A stretch of 64,000 nt of DNA from the NCBI RefSeq assembly GCF_900496995.4, contig NC_044007.1, positions 70,966,742-71,030,741 of the forward strand. Reading direction: 5' to 3'. Under the pieces are notes generated by a model that worked only from the letters and a program-made list of their open reading frames with translations, did not search any database and was not told the origin of the DNA. Shown piece after piece: positions 24,561 through 53,649 of this stretch; position 1 is the stretch's first letter; each line of letters starts with the position of its first letter. Source of the stretch: Aquila chrysaetos chrysaetos (lineage: Eukaryota; Chordata; Aves; Accipitriformes; Accipitridae). The translations under genes were made by a program, and so were the position numbers.

Positions 24561-27500
24561 TATTGAGTCAAATCTGATTTTTTTGTACTCCCTATTTCTA
24601 AAAGGCTGGTCTAGAATTGCAGTCCTCTTATGCCCCAAGAAGGCTGTTCATTATCTTTTGTATAGAAGAGTTATGAAAAAAGTCTTCATCCTTGACATGG
24701 ACAAGTGTGTAGAGTAGCCAAGATGGATTTTCCCTGTGCCTTGTAATCAGGTATTTATATTTCCCTAACTTGACTTGAAATACCTCTATCAGTCTCCCTA
24801 GCGATAGCACTTGCCTTTTTCATGACCCTGACAGTTCTGTGAATGAGCTGTCTCCTGATTAACCACTGGATCAACACCTTTCTTCTCCTTTGGTGGTTCC
24901 AACTAAGGAGTTCCTAGCTAGCAGCACTTCTTTTTCTAAGTTACCAAAAGCGTATTTTACGTTTCACCCAGTTTCTGCTACTCCAGTTCATCGACCTACT
25001 CAGTTCTTCCTGAATGACACTTTTTCAGCATTCACAATACTTCTGAGACTGTGTCATGAGTATTTCACTAACACGCTACTATTTTTTGTCCTTAGTTATT
25101 AGCAGAAGAATGACAAAAGACTGTTCCTAAACCGATTCTTGAGGAACTGCATTAGTAACCTCCCCTTAGACAACGATTTCTGCTTTCAGTACAGCTTACC
25201 ATCATCATCAGACCTTTACCTAGTTCTTTGTTCATGTTATATCTCCTGTTTAGCTCAGCTAATACATCCAGTTGTGGTCAAGTGGCAACTGGTCTACTGA
25301 AGTGCAAAAAGACTACATTAACTGTACTTCCTTTGTCTAGAAGAATGAATTTTCACTTATAATTGGCAATAGAGAACTTTCAAATTGCAGCTCTTCAACT
25401 TCCAATTTTGCAGAAGGACATTGACCTATTGGTCAATAGCAAGAAACTGCATGGTCCAGGAGCTCACAACTCATCTGGGTTATTATTCCGCCTCCTGAAT
25501 CATTGGAAGATAATCCTAGTATTCATGCTGTAGGGAAAATGAGGCAGTAATAGAGCAGGCAGAATACAAATAGGAAAACCCAACATCCTCCCCGTAATAT
25601 TTCTATATTCCCTGAATTGTAGGCTTTAGTTCTAAATCTTTGCAAAGTCATATGTAGAACCTCTTTCAGTAACTGAATCAGATCGTGATTACGTGCAGTC
25701 CACACAACACATCTTACAGCTACAATCTAATGACTCTTTGTAATCAGAAATCTTTGATAATCGAGATTCTGTATAGAATTTATTGAACCTAAAATAGCAT
25801 GTTTCTCTTTAAGCACAGTGCAAGCTGACATAGAAGGAATGAATATAGCTTCCTTTGGGAATCAAGTTATATGAGGACAACTTGCTACGATAGGAAAGAA
25901 ATTCACACTTGTGTTAGGATGATCTGAAAATTTCTCTCTGCTAAGTTTCATGTGCAAGCAGTTTCCATCAGGATCCAAAAATACATTCCAGATTGCTTTC
26001 TGCTGCACAAATCCCAAATGTCTTTCCGGAGAAGTTTATCTTACTTTGATAATGCCAGGTTCCAGTGGTTGTTACTTATCTATCAGTTGTTAAATATTTG
26101 CAGAAGCAAATATGCTGGTAAAGCATCTAGCTCAAATTTCTTTATCAGTGTAATTGCATGCCTAATGATCTTGGGAGGCACAGCGCCTTTTTCTGAAGGA
26201 CCTCAGGTAGCAACGAGATCAGCTCGAACATGACCCACAATTGCACGGAGGGGTTGTCTATATTGCCACCCTGTGGATTTGAACAAACAAGCTGGGGCTG
26301 CTCTGCGATAGTCACAGCCACTTGCTTATTCAACCGAGCCCTTTCCTTTGCTCGACGGTAAACTTCTCCTTCAAGTAACACAAGGCTTAGGTTTGGCACA
26401 TCCCACGGGGTTTGTTATGGCTAATAAACCTCTACGAAATCAATCCTTTCATGATACAGGCTGCTAAACAAGACATGTTTTGCAAATTGCTAATTATAAA
26501 TGCAGGAGAAAATGGATCTTACGTTTAGATTGGATTACTTGTGTTAAAACGTTTCTAATGACACATTTGTCTTTTTGTCCACTACCCCCATATTTTTAAT
26601 GTACTATTTTTTCAAAAGTTAGAAGAGGCTATACAAAGAAGTAAGCCAACTTGTCCATAAGTAACTCTCAATTTTACAAAAACTTGATTAAAAAGAAAAT
26701 ATCCCCTTCCTTAAAGTCATATATTTTATTGGAATATACATACATACACATTTGTGGAAGAATATGGGCATATTCCTTTTCTTAGATGAAAATGCCCCTG
26801 GGGGGGGTGTCTTTCTTTGTGCTGGCGTGGGCACTCCTGGTCCAGCACAGCTCGCTCACCCCGCAGGGAGCCATCCCCGTACAGAGAAGGACAGGTTCTT
26901 CTCCCGCGAACGAGTCGAGTTGACTGAAGGACCTGGCTGAAGCGCTTGTCTTCTTCTGCCCTCCACCATGGGCTGGAGGGGACTGAACTGGGGGAACCTC
27001 TTCTTGATGGGTCCTATGAAGGGGAGGACAAGGAGCAACCAGCAAGACAGGGCAGTGGTCTGTTCTTTAAGAAACCCAATTCCTTTCATTTAAAGCCAGT
27101 GAGAAAAGCAGAGAGCAGTGGCAATATACGTGGTTTGCATCCAATCATAGTTTCAGGAATGAAAAACAGTATGGTCCTCTCCTTGTGATCCCATCATCCC
27201 TGGTATGACATAGGACAAGTCTGTAACTCTCCAAATATTTTCAGAGTGACATTTACAGAGCATTGCAGCTAGAGGCAATTAATCATACACACCGAGTTTG
27301 TTCTCTAATCTTGCCTTACAATATACCACGTTATTAGGATTAACTACATTATTTTCTGACCCTTTTTAGTACTTTAGCAGATACTGGTGTGAAATCCCTT
27401 ACTCTCGTGATTCTATAGCAGTATCTCAACAGCATTAATCATATTTTTTTGCAGTCGGCTTCTACTTTGTAGTCAAAGCAACATATACAGCAATCACAAT

Positions 27501-28855
27501 TACTCTTGGTTGTGTGATAAGCCTAAAAGAGGAAAAGATGGAAATGTAAAGATGGTGGTAACTATACAGCCAAATGCCTAAAGCCCAGGATTCTCATTTG
27601 GAAGCGTAAAGTGGTAAAGATGTAATAAAAGTGAAGAAGAAGAAAATTCAGAGGTTAAATGAAATGCTCTCTCTGACAGCCTGTCCCTGGCAAAATCTGC
27701 TTGGACCATCTTTTAAAATATGCGGAGAAAACGTAAAATCCTTTCACAAGCTGCCAATGGCTAAAATCCTTGACCAGCTATGCAAAGAGGGAGCACTGAA
27801 CCCCAGGGTCAGGAGGAGACTCAAGACCCCCAGCCTAGGGGACACTAAAGGTCATATTAGAACAGGAGATATGCAAGCAAAATGTTTCCAAGTTGCTTAG
27901 TTTTAAGGCTAATAATCAACGGCAGCTGGTTATGAAGTTTACCTTGCCAAGAAACGTTCTGTAGATCTTTAACTTGATCTAAGTTTTATGCTCTGTTGTT
28001 CTCAAACTCTACCGGATAAGTAACCAAAAGACACAGCTCCTCAGCTGGCATGATTTGATTTCCCGTGTGTGTGCTTCAAGGCTGCTGTCGTCAGCCCACA
28101 GCAGTTCAAGCAGGGATACCTTGAAAGCTTTGGAGAAGTCCAATAAACTTTGGAGGCTAAATCTCTTTCCATTCAATTGTAAACTTCTCCAAATGGGAGA
28201 GAAGTCCTTTTGTGCCAGCAAGTATCACTGCAGAGGAGAAACAGGACAGCACTGAGCTGAGAAACTCTCTCTCGGGCTATTGGGAATGCAACAGAGGTAG
28301 GACGTCATATACAATGACTTCCACAAGCATCCCATTCTGGAGTGTTTTTATGGTGTCAGGGAGTTTCCTTCAGCAATCTGACATGCCTAGAAATTGCCAG
28401 TCTGTGTTTATTGTGGAAGTAGCAGTGTCCTTAGCCACAGAAGAATTAATGAGAACAAGCTATGAACGTCATGTCTGCTGTCGTTCATCCAGAACTGAGC
28501 TGACGCTGATGCCCATGTGGCACTTTTCTCCTTTTCACCTTCCAGAAATAGGCACGATCTTTATTTTTGTATAAAATGAGGTAGGTTGTGTAATACTTAC
28601 TTCAGCTTTGTATATAATTTCACTTCAGTAATATCAGCTCCAGCAACATGATTCTTCTTTGTTTTGTTCTTGGTGAGACCAGGGAGGGAGATGTGCTGTC
28701 CTTAATGTTGCACTGCATATATTCAGAAGACCCCCAAAATATTGTTTTCATCTTTGAAGAATACATTTCATCTTTGGAATCACTTTAGGAGGGAACTACA
28801 GGTAAGGTGCATAGGTGTAGAAATGCTTCTGTGGACAGCACCAAATTACCTGATC

Positions 28856-31039
28856 TCATGACGGCCAGCGTCGCCCTAAATTTCTTAGCCAGTAAAGTGC
28901 TATTGCTTGGATCTCTCCCACCACAGGCATCTCTTCTCTAGGCAGGCAGCAGAACATGTTGATGGTTGTAGGTTGTTGCTTGCCATGTTCATTAAGCAAC
29001 GAACAGTGTTCTTTAATCAAGGTTGTTACTGTTTCCTTTTCCAGTGCTGTAGTATAGAGTGAGATGCTAATAGGATGCTGAACTCCATCCAACTCCTGCA
29101 TGCCACCTTTGCATAGAGGTCTACCGCAATACCCACTTTGGTGGAGACAAGTTCATTGGTCACCGAACACCACGTTTTTTTCTCAGCTGTCTTGTTATTA
29201 CGCTCCAGTCGTGTTCGGACCAGAGACCTCTGACCGTGTAGCATCGGAGATGCGCTCCAGAAGCGCTGATGGGAACGGAAGGTGCCGCTGAGGCTGCTGG
29301 CTGGAAGACCCATTAGCCAGAAGGGGTGGGTAGTCATTAATAATACGAAGTACCAACCGCTTCAGCTGAGGATTTCGTTCTGATGGCGTAAGTCAAGTTT
29401 AGAAGTGAGGTGTCTCATAAGTACAAACCCGCAGGAGCAGGTATGAAAAGAAGGGGGAAGAGGCGTTTTTCCAGCAGCTGGGCGGCTCGGGCTGGGATCA
29501 GCCTGGAGCACGGGGCTGTTGGGGGTGCATGACAGCGAATGGCCATCACGGCAGGTCTCACAACCCCTCTGCGCTCTTCAGACTCTTCCACAGACTCTTT
29601 GTTTCCAGAGGCACCATTTACTTGAGTTGTTTGGTTGTTGCCATTAGTATTATACACAGTAGCTAGCACTTTCAGGGCTAGTTTACCAGCAATGTTTCAT
29701 CTTTTCACTTTCTCCAACGGCTGTCCATAACCTGTCTGTAATTAGTCTTTTTGCACAACTCCTTCCACAGTAATTTCTCAGACAGTGGTACCTTGTGAGT
29801 AAAAATATATGCTGTGACTGCGCTTGTCCATTTGGCATAAAGCTTGCCACACAGGTGACTTGTCAGCCACCACCCTTAGTGTTGTTGTACAGTAGGCTAC
29901 CTGGTGTACAAGCTGGGAGGTGTGACCGTTCTTTAACAGCCCTTCTGATGTTAAGGTCCAGGTTGCCCCCTTTGCACCTGCATGATTTGCCAAGTACGTG
30001 AGTCTTGGTACTGTATAAGTCTTCAAAGTTGTGAGCTTTCTGTAAAGGTTTTGACAGAGCTTTTGCCATGTTAGAAAAGCAAGAGTCAAGTTTCAATATT
30101 CAGATTTAGAAGTCCCTATCCAGACGTAAATTTTCAACCCAGGGTATTATTCAGAGTCTCCCGGAGCAACTGTGTTCAGCTTATGTTGAACACCTTCCAG
30201 TGGCTGCAGTCACTGATTGTGCAAGAATCATGGGTTGGGGTGATGAAAAAGCCCCGACATTTCATTTTTAGATCAGCACAGATGCAGAAAGGTTGCTACA
30301 AGGGAGATGGTGGTTTGCATCCCCTCCCATGTGTGGCTTGGCATAGCAAGCCTCGCACATTGAATGATGACTTGGAGTGATTGCACACTCTCAGAGAACC
30401 CAGGTTCAGCTGTAAGGCCTCTTTGTCACCCATTGGTCATTAATAGGCCAAGCTTTTGTTACCCTGGTTGTCAGAATTCATGGAAAGAGTATTAAGATGG
30501 TTGATCAGATTGTGACAGGTCTCTCAGTTTTGCCACGTAAGTTGATTTCAGTATCAAAATAGTTCTGTCTTCCTTGATACTACCCAATACACTTTGCCAT
30601 CCATAAGTCAAAGTTCTGCTAATACCAGTCCTTTGGGGGTCTGTCCGTACGAGGTCTTCTAAACTTATTTGGTTTAGGCCAGGTGCTGAAATTTTACTTG
30701 TTTCTTTTATCTTCTTCAAAAGGTATTTAGGTCTTAGCAGTTTAAAAGGCCAGTTTGCCCACTTTCCAAGACTTTGAAACTTCTCTGTGCTGAGAAACGG
30801 TTTCTCACTCTCCCAGTTGGACTTTATGGACTGAATATACTGCTGCACACATTCACAGACAGAACATTTATTATTTTTATTGGAATATTTTGCATAGGGT
30901 AACGCTCACAGGGGGGATCGGATCTCTTGACAGAGACGGCTGCCTGGGTGCCGATGTCGCAAACATCCCTCAATGGTGTCTTCAGCCAGATGGACTGAAG
31001 CTCCCCAAAGTGTTGTTCCAGAGAATTCTGTGTGATCAC
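28856..31039 (-). mobile_element. Possible decayed endogenous retrovirus remnant, minus strand
   Basis: Two minus-strand stretches look retroviral by eye. At about 31039-30880 an open frame has the spacing of the segment just before reverse transcriptase (a Leu/Ile-Trp ... Asp-Val ... Pro-Pro ... Tyr-Pro-Met pattern). At about 30096-29863 a Cys- and Gly-rich frame ending in a Leu-Tyr-Asn-Asn-Thr motif resembles envelope surface-unit sequence. Their order on the minus strand (pol-like, then env-like) is as expected. Everything between is interrupted by stops and frame changes, and no flanking LTR pair was found. No gene is functional. The match is from memory and weak. Confidence 0.25.
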
Positions 31040-33703
31040 TACAGTGTATGCATCATCAGTTCTTGTTGTTTATCTTAAACTGTAAGAAACACATCTTAAC
31101 TGTGAATAAAAGACAGCCCCAATGTGCCCATCCTTCGATAGGCAGGAACGATTTCCACTGACTATATAAAATTATGCGTGGTTTGGTCAATTCCTTAATC
31201 GACAACACGAACTGCTTGGGGAAATCCCTGGCTGTGCACTGGATCCTTCACCCCAAGTGCTTAAGCAATATATCTAAACATCCAGATAGCGTCTATCAGC
31301 TTATGGAGCAGAGCTCCTGCGTATCAGGAGGAGCTCCCTGGGGGAACCTCTGGCGTGGCCCCAGCTGCTGGGAGAGCTCCTGCAGCCATCAGTCGGTTGT
31401 TTTGTTGTGAAGTGGCTGGCCGATCACCTCATTGCCAAGCTACCCTAAATTTCAGTGAGTTACTTCTTTGCAGATCCATCTGTTGTCTCAGCTATGCAGT
31501 GATTAGCTGGAGAGCTCCTGAACCAGGCAGTCAATTAAGGACTAAGTGGCTTTGGCATGCACACAGGCAAAGACTCCATATCCAGCTGCACCACGACTAG
31601 AACTACAGAGTAAACTTGAATTTCATCCTTTTATCACAGCAATAACTTAGATTCCTTTGATTCTGCCACAATACCTGAACTGTTGACCGCTGTTTCTGCC
31701 TTGTGTCCTCCACAGAGGAACACTCGCTATTTTCTCATCCTCACACGGGAGTGCTCAAAAGCATGATTTAAAGAGCAAGAGGCAACGGGTGGCTTCCCAA
31801 GAGCAAGACCTGTTGTCATGCCAGTGGTCTTCTGGCAGCTCCTATTTAGGCAAAAGGAGTGAGAGAAGGCCAGACCCTCTGGGCTGCTCTTCTTCACCCA
31901 TGCCCCTTCTGGAGCATTTCGTAAGGAAGATTTCCCTTTTCCAGCACCCAGTCCAAGTTCTCTGAAGTCCAAAGTGTGGTTTGCATTTCTTTTTGTGTTG
32001 CATGCACCCAGGACAGCAGCCGTGTCACCCAACAGACAGACCAAACAGAACACGTGTTTTGCTTTTATTGAAAGCACAAGACGTCTTGCGGTGTTTCCTT
32101 ACCTGTGTCTACACGTAGAAAGTCATACGAACACAGCTACTGCCCTGCGGGGTAGGGACTGGGGACAACTTAGCTGTGATGATGCGGGATGGGTAAATGC
32201 GAAGGATTGTGTCAAATACAAAGAGATTAAGGATCTTTTATGGAGGGAACAAGGACTTCCAGAGTGTCTGAACACTGTCCTAGAGCAGCTGGATTGTAGC
32301 TCTTCACAGAGGGCAGGAAGACAAGAAAATCCACACAGGGAAACAAAAAGGAGCTGACGTGCAGATGAGACATCTGAGAGATTCTGGAGGAAGGCAGAAT
32401 ACCCTGTGTAACAAACAGACAGAAGGCATCACCCCAGTCTTTCAGTGGGAAGGTCATCTTTAACCACTCCTCTTTAGTTAAAGCTGGTGCACTTATCTGT
32501 TTAACGATGCTGTTCTTTCCCAAGAAAGAAAAAACTTTCCAACATATTCTCTTCTCGGCACCAAGACCAAAACTTTTTACATGCCAATTTAAAAATTGGC
32601 CTATTTGTAAAAACTTAAAATTGTGCAGTTTGCTTGGAATAGTTGGAATAAAATAGGAAATTCCACTCCTCCCACCCACCTTGCCCAAGTTACAAAACAG
32701 TGCAGAAGTATGCAAGGGTTTTTATTAATTGTTATTGTTTGTTTAACAGGTGAGTGACTGTTTTCGTAACAAAAAAAGTTCATGAAATATTTTGAAAACA
32801 AATTATTAGTGCATTCTACATATATATGGGCATTTCCAAACAAATAACCAATCCAGAACAATAGCTGTTGGGCAATATAAATCTCACAATAGAACTTTTA
32901 ACATAACAACCTACAAAGGGGGAATGTTGCAAAAATATGTAACACACCAACAAACATGAGTTTTGGTAGAAGCTAACAGGACTGGTGCTTCTAAACCAGT
33001 TACACACTTTTAGAAATCCTCCTCAAGTAACTCTTCGGTCTTAATATACTGACCTGCAAAGTGTTCATGAACAATAGTTCAACAATTAGTTGTGCAAATA
33101 ATTGACACTTCTAAAAAAGTGAAAGCGAGTATCAAACATTTATTACATTGCATCCAACCCTGTACAATCGAGCATATGATGCTTCAACTTATATATTTAT
33201 ACCAAAAAAAGTGTTTTACTCTCTTGAGTACATTTTCTTTAAAACATTTTGAGTGATCAGTGACAAACTATGAAAAAAATGAAAAAGCATAAAGTGTTTG
33301 ATCTTTTAATCCTAAGAACTCATGAATACGTACAAATTCAAGCCATGAATCTCAAACACATTGGCATTGATTCACTGGCTGCTGTTTGTCATCCGAGTTG
33401 CTTAACTGCCTGTACGTATGAAGTGTGCCACAGCTGTGTGGTCAGACACTTTCCACATCCTGAAGGAATTACACACAGGGTAAGTTATTCAAACTTAAAT
33501 TTGTTTTACGGGGCATTTAGGGCATGTACATGTGGCCAGCTACAGCGGCTTGGCTCAGGCTGTCACACAATAGTAACTCGATTGTGTTCTCACCTCCCAA
33601 CTCGCACATGCTTGGCATCCAGACAAACTTTGGCCTTTCTGGTGTTTGTGATGGTATCTCCTTTTTTTTTTTTCCCCCCCCAGGTCTGTCTATCTACTAC
33701 AAC

Positions 33704-33709
33704 TTTATT
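33704..33709 (-). terminator. CCDC127: Candidate CCDC127 poly(A) signal AATAAA
   Basis: TTTATT on the plus strand gives AATAAA on the coding strand, 1.9 kb past the CCDC127 stop codon. A second hexamer at about 33137-33142 would give a 2.5-kb 3' UTR. The region 33700-35624 is therefore best read as a long AT-rich 3' UTR. It contains a GTTT microsatellite (34348-34375) and a CA/TA-rich tract (35036-35100). Confidence 0.4.
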
Positions 33710-34347
33710 TAAAAAAAATATCAGTACATAACAGACTAATAAATCAATACAACAGTATAATTAGTACCACCAAGGCGAGCAAAATCACAACTGGAAAAAT
33801 GAGTAGTTGGGAAACATGTATTCTGTTTAGGAATTTTACTTCATGTTAGATACTTTTGCTGAGTAACTGGATTAGGTTGCACACACTACTTCAAAAGATT
33901 TATCTGCTGTCTTCTGTGCCCAGACTGAAATGAAACCAGGAGGAAATACTAAGAGAAAAACCCGTATCTGCTGGAGGTCTCTGTTAAAATTGGATGGGCA
34001 TTCACTTAGCTGGATTGCTTCCGAGCCATGCAGTAGCTGATTGCCTAGAGCAAACATGTTTGTCAAGTCTAGCCCTCAGTAAATAAAGAACTGCTAATTA
34101 AAGAACTGACAACCTACTGACACCAATCAAAGTCAAGGAACAGAGAAGACCAGATGTTATAAACAAAAGGGTAAACACTGCCCCTTTGAGGTCTAAGGCT
34201 GGATTAGAAAGGAGGAAGAAGAAAGAGTTATTCTCCAAAATACATGGCACATTTGAAAAAGAAGGTGGTTCCTACTGCTACAAGGACCCAAAGAATACTC
34301 AAAGTTTTAAGGGATTTCAAGCATGGAAATGCACTGTTTTCTTGGTC

Positions 34348-34375
34348 TTTGTTTGTTTGTTTGTTTGTTTGTTTT
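34348..34375. repeat. (GTTT)n microsatellite
   Basis: Six to seven GTTT units, within the presumed CCDC127 3' UTR. Confidence 0.92.
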
Positions 34376-35035
34376 CATCTAGATCTGCTTATTTTACTGC
34401 ACTAACTAAATTAAAAAGCCCCCTGTCTTTAAAGTTTGCAAAGCTTGTGTATCTGTAGGCTTTCACGGTCATGTGTATGTGAAGTGGTGAACCATAAGCT
34501 CAAACTTTAAGAGTCGTGGAAGAGTATACTTCAGTTCTGGGAGATCTGAGACGGTCAGAGAGGGAGGTAGTGGCTACCAGTGCAGGTTGCATTCAGGTTC
34601 CTATCTGCAAATAACAAACGGGACCTGTTCAGGGAACAGAGCCAGGTACAATGGCTGTAACCCACGAAGGTTCCTGCAAGCTAACCAGGCAGCAGCCAGT
34701 GCGCTGGGATGCAGAGGCAGCAGCACAGTGATGTCTATAATGGAAGCACACTGTTGGGTTACAACTAAAACCTTGACTGAGAAAAAAACCTAAGTATTCT
34801 TAACATATCTCCAGTATGATGAGAATGTAACTTTGAGTTTATACACTTCCTAGTATTCAAGCATGGATCCCTAGCTCCAATGAGACTTTCATGAATCTGT
34901 TTCTTCGTGTGTTATTTTAATTAGCATCTTTTGGATGTTTCATTCATAAAGTACTATTTCTATATTAAGCTGGAAGACAATGCAAGACTGATTAATTTGA
35001 AACAAGAACATACTATTCCCCCCCTCAGAATATTA

Positions 35036-35100
35036 ATACATACATTTATACACACACACATTCACACATACATAATTTATATAAATGTATGTATATACAC
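35036..35100. repeat. CA/TA-rich simple repeat
   Basis: Imperfect ACACAC and TATATA/CATACA tract, within the presumed CCDC127 3' UTR. Confidence 0.75.
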
Positions 35101-35624
35101 TTAGGATTTATGTGGCAAGTAGCTTGCTCAAACACAGTCTCTTCCAAACATCTGCTTCAGAATCAGTCTTGCTTAAACAAAACAAGCAAACTTAAAAAAA
35201 AAAATTAAAAAAAGATAGCATTGAGACATCATGTAAAACATCAGGGATAAGGAGTACAATGTGCTACCCCACTTGGGGGAGACAAATCACACTTCTCTGT
35301 TGATGGAGTATGACCATCAACTAGGTAAATCACTCTAAATTCTGTTTTGCTGCTTCTGATACCTATGGAAGCTGGCATCTCTCTATACTACACGGCAGCC
35401 TGGAATACAAACACAACAGAGTTTAAGAGCATGCACAGCTCACTGGAGCATCTGTTGTTAGACAGTGAAAGGAAAGGCACCGACACCGCACGTCCCATGC
35501 AAATACAAGTGCAAAAAGGAGGAGAAACGGAAACGCAGTAGGAGAATTTAACACCTTCAGACTACAACTGTGATTGTCCCTACTGTGCATGGTGGATCAC
35601 GTGAAATCCCATTACTTCCCCTAC

Positions 35625-37089
35625 TTAGCGTTTTCCTAACATGGCCTTTTCTGCCCTCTTGAACTTCTGTAGTTCAATAGCTAGTTCCCAATATCTCAGA
35701 TACAGCCACATAAGTCTTCCATTTTGACTTTTGTTTCTGTTCAGCAGATTGCCACAGTAGTTATCATGTTTGAAAATATCTTTTAAGCCACTTTCCATAT
35801 GTAGAGCCATAGCAACAGGATCAGTTGCTGCTTTAACTAGCAGATTTCTCTCTATTTCTAGTCTCTGGCCTCTGGGTACAACAAGGCTGCAGTAGATGTC
35901 CTGTCTTTCTTTGAGTCCCTCTTCAAATTCTTTTAGTACAATATTGGCTCTCTTTTGCCACTCTTCTTCCTTTGCCAGACAACTTTGATACAAGTTACCT
36001 TCTGCTCCTGAGCGCAAAAGGACTTGTTTTTCTCGCTCTAACTTCTCCTGCTCCTGTTCTAGGATCCTTCTTTCTTCTACTAGTTTGCGACTCTGGGACA
36101 CAAGGGCTTCACGGTAACTCAGGGTTCTGTGGCGTTCCTTTTCAAGCTCCAACTCCAAATGAGCGACCGTGCGACGATTTTCTGTGATTATATCCCGGTA
36201 TTTGGCTTCCAGCTCTTTTTGTAAAGATGAATGTTTTTTATAATATTCTTTTTTTTCTCTTTCTATTTCTTTTTGACATTCTCTGGTCCAGATCCAACCT
36301 ATCACATATAAATGAGACTTCAGACATGCGTATAACACATATAACACTGATGGGTATGATGAATTAAGTATGATTCTAAAGAAGCTATTAAGTGGTAAAA
36401 AGCTTCCTTTCCTGCCCTCCCCAGTGATATTCACTTCTATTCACATGTCCCACAAAATGTATTTCTGTGGGCCCATGTTTCACAGCAAGTCACTTTAAAT
36501 GACTATGTTTCCTTTGAAGTAAAATCTCTCCTAGTCTTTTATTGCTAATACACACACTTCTTGGATTAAAGAAGGAAAATAAAGTTATGGGAAAACTAAC
36601 CGGAGGCTTCCAATGCAGGAACTAACTACACTGAGGACTTTTCAGGTCCAGTCAATAAATGTACATCCGCAGCTCCTTGGGTTGTTACCTTTGGGCTCTC
36701 TAGCACATCACATGCCCACTCTTCTGAGAGCGCCATGTAAATTGGAGCTTATTCAATATGGATTCAATTCCATGCGTGAAAAACGGCCGTTGCCCTAACG
36801 CTCTAAACAGTGCTTACCGTCACAAACGAGCAGACCAGAGGGAAACCCCAGATGGGGTATTACTTTATCACTGCACTGCTTCAGAAGTTCCCCTTTGGCG
36901 GGCGGGTGAGACCCCCGAGCGCGGCCGCGCACCCCAGCTCCGTCGGCCAGGCCCCGGGCGCTACTTACGGAAGGCGGCCAAGCCCAGCATGGGCACCAGC
37001 AAGGCGTAGTTCCATCTGCTGCCTTCATCCCCGGGCTCTCGTTGATTTGGCAGGATGTTCCAGTTGGGAGGATCATTTAAGTTATTCAT
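35625..37089 (-). CDS. CCDC127: CCDC127, coiled-coil domain protein with N-terminal membrane segment, complete
   Basis: Two coding exons, 37089-36969 and 36298-35625, join in phase (C|GT = Arg41) to give 264 aa; human CCDC127 is 260 aa. The N-terminus MNNLNDPPNWNILPN is nearly identical to the human protein. Residues 28-44 (YALLVPMLGLAAFRWIW) form a hydrophobic, probably membrane-anchoring segment. Residues from about 46 to 150 are rich in Glu/Lys/Leu heptads and predict a long coiled coil. The C-terminal part holds the conserved RQDIYCSL, HDNYCG and NGRLMWLYLRYWEL blocks. An acceptor at 37098-37099 precedes the ATG exon, and a donor at 37515-37520 ends a GC-rich non-coding first exon (37521 up to about 37600). 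The gene is head-to-head with SDHA, the same arrangement as in human. Biochemical function is poorly known; the shared promoter with SDHA makes a mitochondrial role plausible. Confidence 0.95.
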
Positions 37090-37816
37090 GAAGGCACCTT
37101 AGACGTACGGGAGAGAAACGGGGCGTTACTCGGGCCGCTCCCACAGCCACCTCGCACCCGGACCACAGCTAACTCCGGGACGGGTATTTCTGCCCCAAGA
37201 CCCTCAAACGGCGGCCCCGTCGCTCGGGGAACCCTGCACCGACCCTCCTTCGTCCAGCCACAGGCTCCCCGGCCTGCTCCCTAACTACCGGCCGGCCACC
37301 CCCCACGGGCCTCGGCGCTGCCGCTGTCACCGCCCACCCCCTTCCCCGTCCGGCGGCACGTTAGCCGCTGTTGTTGCCGCCGTCCCGAAGGGCTCCAGGT
37401 TTCCTCCGCGTTGCAGGCCGCGGCCCCGGCCCCGCCGACAGCCCGTGGCGGGGCGGGGGGGTCCCCGCAACGGGACAGACACCTACCGGGCCGCGGCGGA
37501 GCGTGGCCGCTGTCACTTACCTGCCGGCCCCGCCCCCTTTTCGGGCCGGCCCATTAGCCTAGGGAAAGAGGGGGGGAAGACGAGGGGGGGACAACGAACC
37601 GACTCGCCCGACCCCTAAGCGCTCCCGGTCGGCTGGTCCCGTCCCAGCCGGCTCAGATAGCGGGATGAGGCGGAGGTTTGGCGAGGAAGGGGACACACAC
37701 ACCACATAGAAGTACGCAGGCTCTCAACCTTTGAGCTCCTCCACCCCCCCTGCTCCTAGCACAATTGGTTTCTCCCGCCGAGCCTTGCGGGTAACGGAGC
37801 CGTCAGCGGCGCTCCG

Positions 37817-37826
37817 GCGCATGCGC
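37817..37826. promoter_or_regulatory. Perfect NRF1 palindrome upstream of the SDHA start
   Basis: GCGCATGCGC is the exact core of the NRF1 consensus and lies 30 bp before the SDHA ATG. NRF1 activates nuclear genes for respiratory-chain subunits, so the site fits the gene. The bases around the start codon, AAATGGCGGC (37854-37863), also match the YY1 consensus, common at starts of housekeeping and mitochondrial genes. Occupancy is inferred, not shown. Confidence 0.6.
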
Positions 37827-37855
37827 CCTTGTTGGCGCCTGCGGGCCCGTGCGAA

Positions 37856-53416
<15,561 letters not shown>

Positions 53417-53649
53417 TAACTTACATTTAACTTGCAGTCCCCTCCCAGAGGGGGTTAGTGTATATAAGCATAGCACAAGCAAATCAAAATAGTATTGTCA
53501 CTCTCAATTAATGGAAAATGCTGACTAAATGTTTCTCCAGCTTGTGTTCTGCTGTGGCTTACTGTACAGTTATGAAAATGGAATGCAGGACAGCTTATGT
53601 TCTTTCACCCATCTGTCAAAACTGACAGGGAAAACACAGAATGTGTCTA

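Larger units (their letters stand above)
23600..33690. other. Intergenic region between SLC6A19 and CCDC127
   Basis: About 10 kb in which I recognise no host exon. Open frames up to 162 codons occur (for example 32227-32715 minus, 31974-32357 plus, 28212-28574 plus). They lack recognisable domains, and I found no paired splice sites that would link them. A diverged CR1-like piece lies at 24478 and a possible retrovirus relic at 28856-31039. LRRC14B and PLEKHG4B, which flank CCDC127 in human, are not visible here. An unannotated lncRNA cannot be excluded. Confidence 0.6.

Noticed and set aside
32227-32715. 162-codon minus-strand frame between SLC6A19 and CCDC127
   Set aside because: No recognisable domain. 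Flanked by stops and overlapping other chance frames. A non-coding transcript or repeat is possible but unsupported.
37829-37855. Upstream in-frame TTG start for SDHA
   Set aside because: Non-AUG initiation is not needed: ATG at 37856 has a strong context and yields a normal-length 665-aa protein.
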